A model generated the notes under the pieces. It did not search any database and was not told where the DNA came from. It saw only the letters and a program-made list of their open reading frames with translations. Below, in pieces: positions 6,705-8,191 of a stretch of 8,191 nt of DNA; the stretch's first letter is position 1, and the number at the start of each line of letters is the position of its first letter. Source of the DNA: Rhodospirillaceae bacterium (GTDB taxonomy: Bacteria; Pseudomonadota; Alphaproteobacteria; SP197); contig JABIUG010000194.1 in NCBI GenBank assembly GCA_018700655.1, positions 1-8,191 on the forward strand, read 5' to 3'. The position numbers and the translations under genes are program-made.

Positions 6705-7664
6705 CTAACTGCCCTTCTCCTCGCGCCGGCGTTCGCGGCGATGGGCGGCCCAGTCCTGGGCCTCTATGAAGATGCGTTTGACCTCCGGATGGCGGGTCTT
6801 GATGTCGCGCTCGATCTCCGCGACCGCCTGCTCCAGATCTTCTGCATCAAGCCCGGAATCAAAATCGATCGAAAGATTAAGCAGGATATCACCTGGCCCC
6901 ATGTGCATGGTCAACACCTCGTTGACCCGCTCGACCCCGCGATGCGCGCGGGCCTCGCGGCGGATGCTTTCGACCGTAGCTGGCACCGCACTTTCGCCGA
7001 TCAACAGACCCTTGCATTCATAGGCCAGCACCGCGGCGGTGGCAGCCAGGATAAGGCCAATGCCGATCGAAGCGGCTCCGTCGAGCACAGGCATTTCCAG
7101 AAGATCAGCCAGCAGAATACCGACGAAGGCAACGATCAACCCGGACATGGCGGCCGAATCTTCAAGCAGCACCGTAAAGACGCTGGGATCCTTGCTTTGG
7201 GCAATCGCGCCGACCAGCGAAAGTGCCCCACGGCGTTTGTTGAATTCCTTGTAGGCGACCAGCCAGGCGCCAGCCTCGAAGATCATAGCAACACCAAGCA
7301 CGATGTAGTTCACCATCACGTCGGTCGCGGCATGGGGATAACGGACCTTCTCGATTCCCTCATAGAGCGAGACGCCGGCGCCAATCCCGAAGATCAGGAT
7401 CGCGACGACAAAACTCCAGAAATAGAGTTCGGGTCCGTAACCGAAGGGATGGCGGTCATCGGCAGGTTTGGCCGACCGTTTCAGGCCATAGAGAATCAGG
7501 CCCTGGTTGCCGGTATCGACGAGCGAATGGATCGCCTCGCTCAGCATCGCCGAACTGCCGGTATAGGCCGCAGCGGAGAGCTTGGTGATGGCGATCAACC
7601 CGTTGCCGGCAAGCGCGGCAAAGATGACCTTTTTTGAACCTGAAACATCCATGTCGCTAACCAT
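6705..7664 (-). CDS. Cation diffusion facilitator transporter, ZnT9 (SLC30A9)-like
   Basis: This 319-residue inner-membrane protein has about six hydrophobic helices, at roughly 13-33, 36-60, 82-102, 118-138, 170-190 and 195-217. A cytoplasmic domain follows (about 225-304). The helix-2 metal motif is H46xxxD50 in SEAIHSLVDTGNQG, followed by HPFGYG at 72-77. In helix 5 the usual HxxxD is replaced by LLEDSAA (E168, D169). These two segments closely resemble human ZnT9, so I place it in that CDF branch. CDF proteins move Zn2+, Mn2+ or Co2+ out of the cytoplasm, usually in exchange for protons, and act as dimers; the ion here is inferred to be zinc. Two ATGs are possible (7664 and 7652). Neither has a strong Shine-Dalgarno sequence and I kept the longer form. 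The next gene, zntB, begins on the base after its TAG stop, which indicates an operon for divalent-metal balance. Confidence 0.9.
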   Translation of the reverse strand: MVSDMDVSGSKKVIFAALAGNGLIAITKLSAAAYTGSSAMLSEAIHSLVDTGNQGLILYGLKRSAKPADDRHPFGYGPELYFWSFVVAILIFGIGAGVSLYEGIEKVRYPHAATDVMVNYIVLGVAMIFEAGAWLVAYKEFNKRRGALSLVGAIAQSKDPSVFTVLLEDSAAMSGLIVAFVGILLADLLEMPVLDGAASIGIGLILAATAAVLAYECKGLLIGESAVPATVESIRREARAHRGVERVNEVLTMHMGPGDILLNLSIDFDSGLDAEDLEQAVAEIERDIKTRHPEVKRIFIEAQDWAAHRRERRREEKGS

Positions 7665-7718
7665 AGCGAAGCAACCGGGCCGGGACTATCATCGCCTGAC
7701 ACCCAAGGGAGCAAGATC
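7665..7718. other. Short divergent intergenic region
   Basis: Only 54 bp separates the starts of the minus-strand CDF gene and the plus-strand aminotransferase gene. Promoters for both must overlap here or extend into the coding regions. I see the aminotransferase ribosome binding site but no clear -35/-10 pair. Confidence 0.5.
7707..7711 (+). promoter_or_regulatory. Ribosome binding site of the aminotransferase gene
   Basis: GGGAG lies seven bases before the GTG at 7719-7721. It supports GTG as the start, because no ATG precedes the conserved GAAW segment in this frame at a suitable distance. Confidence 0.65.
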
Positions 7719-8191
7719 GTGGCCGCTGTCGAAAAGCCGTTTGCCGATCACGATATCGACTGGACGAAGGGAGCCGCATGGTGTGACGGCGATTTCGTCC
7801 CGGCCAAGGAGGCCAAGCTCTCGGTCTTCGACTGGGGTTTCACCCGTTCGGATGTTACCTATGACGTCGTGCATGTCTGGAAGGGCAGTTTTTTCCGCCT
7901 GGACGATCACCTCGACCGTTTCCTGAATTCGGTCGAAGGTCTTCGCATGGAACTGCCGGTCGATCGCGACGGTCTGGCGGGAATCCTAAATGGCTGCGTC
8001 GCACGCTCAGGCCTGCAGGATTCCTATGTCGCGATGGTCTGTACCCGCGGCATCCCCGATCCCAGCTGGCCCAAACGCCTGCCGAGCAACTTCAAGGGCC
8101 AGAATAACCTGATCTGCTACGCGATCCCGTTTGTCTGGATCATGAAGCCTGAAATCCAGGAAACCGGCGGACGCATGATCATCGCCGAAGC
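7719..8191 (+). CDS. Class IV (PLP fold type IV) aminotransferase, 5' part; (R)-amine transaminase/BCAT-like
   Basis: From the GTG at 7719 the frame stays open for 157 codons to the window end, so the C-terminal half is missing. The segments GAAWCDGDFVP (residues 18-28), FDWGFTRSDVTYDVVHVW (37-54) and FFRLDDHLDRF (58-68) are typical of the small domain of fold-type IV enzymes. R60 is the expected PLP-phosphate-binding arginine. The SDVTY..VHVW stretch closely resembles the (R)-selective amine transaminases and differs from classical branched-chain aminotransferases, so the amino donor may be an amine or a D-amino acid. The catalytic lysine would lie just beyond the right edge and cannot be checked. 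The product is expected to be cytoplasmic. It is the only plus-strand gene here and diverges from the CDF gene across 54 bp. Confidence 0.87.
   Translation, partial: MAAVEKPFADHDIDWTKGAAWCDGDFVPAKEAKLSVFDWGFTRSDVTYDVVHVWKGSFFRLDDHLDRFLNSVEGLRMELPVDRDGLAGILNGCVARSGLQDSYVAMVCTRGIPDPSWPKRLPSNFKGQNNLICYAIPFVWIMKPEIQETGGRMIIAE

Noticed and set aside
6573..7637. A 354-codon open frame on the plus strand
   Set aside because: It is antisense to the CDF gene and the 5' end of zntB, with no domain signature.

Overview
This is a GC-rich, densely packed bacterial chromosome segment. Gene content and protein character (class II DAHP synthase, ZntB-like and ZnT9-like metal transporters, glutathione reductase, GC-rich hairpin repeats between genes) suggest an alphaproteobacterium, perhaps from the Rhodospirillales and their relatives. 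That placement is inferred from protein style; there is no rRNA or other marker in the window. Nearly everything reads on the minus strand. The single exception is a partial aminotransferase gene at the right edge, which is divergent.

In order of minus-strand transcription (right to left) there are three blocks. (1) A tight cluster: a cation diffusion facilitator of the ZnT9 type (7664-6705), a ZntB/CorA-type channel gene (6704-5723) that starts on the base right after the CDF stop, and a small VOC-fold protein (5720-5328) that starts two bases after the zntB stop. The zntB reading frame is broken by one surplus G in a GGG run at 6064-6066; dropping one G gives a normal 326-residue protein. 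(2) Glutathione reductase (5210-3831, GTG start) followed 63 bp later by a probable Fe(II)/2-oxoglutarate oxygenase of unknown substrate (3767-2772). (3) A class II DAHP synthase, the first enzyme of the shikimate pathway (2510-1131), then a nicotinate phosphoribosyltransferase-like NAD salvage gene (967 to beyond position 1).

The gaps hold the non-coding signals. The 163 bp between the DAHP synthase and the phosphoribosyltransferase gene is a mosaic of GC-rich inverted repeats. The 261 bp upstream of the DAHP synthase gene holds a candidate promoter and a perfect DnaA-box sequence. The 117 bp upstream of glutathione reductase holds a 9-bp inverted repeat whose half-sites are 22 bp apart. No tRNA, rRNA, CRISPR array, insertion sequence or phage gene was seen, and no gap longer than 300 bp lacks a gene.

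Most genes are housekeeping or redox/metal homeostasis genes. I do not see a clearly new multi-gene system. The points most worth following up are the frameshifted zntB, the unassigned oxygenase beside glutathione reductase, the DnaA box at the DAHP synthase promoter, and the aminotransferase that resembles (R)-amine transaminases.
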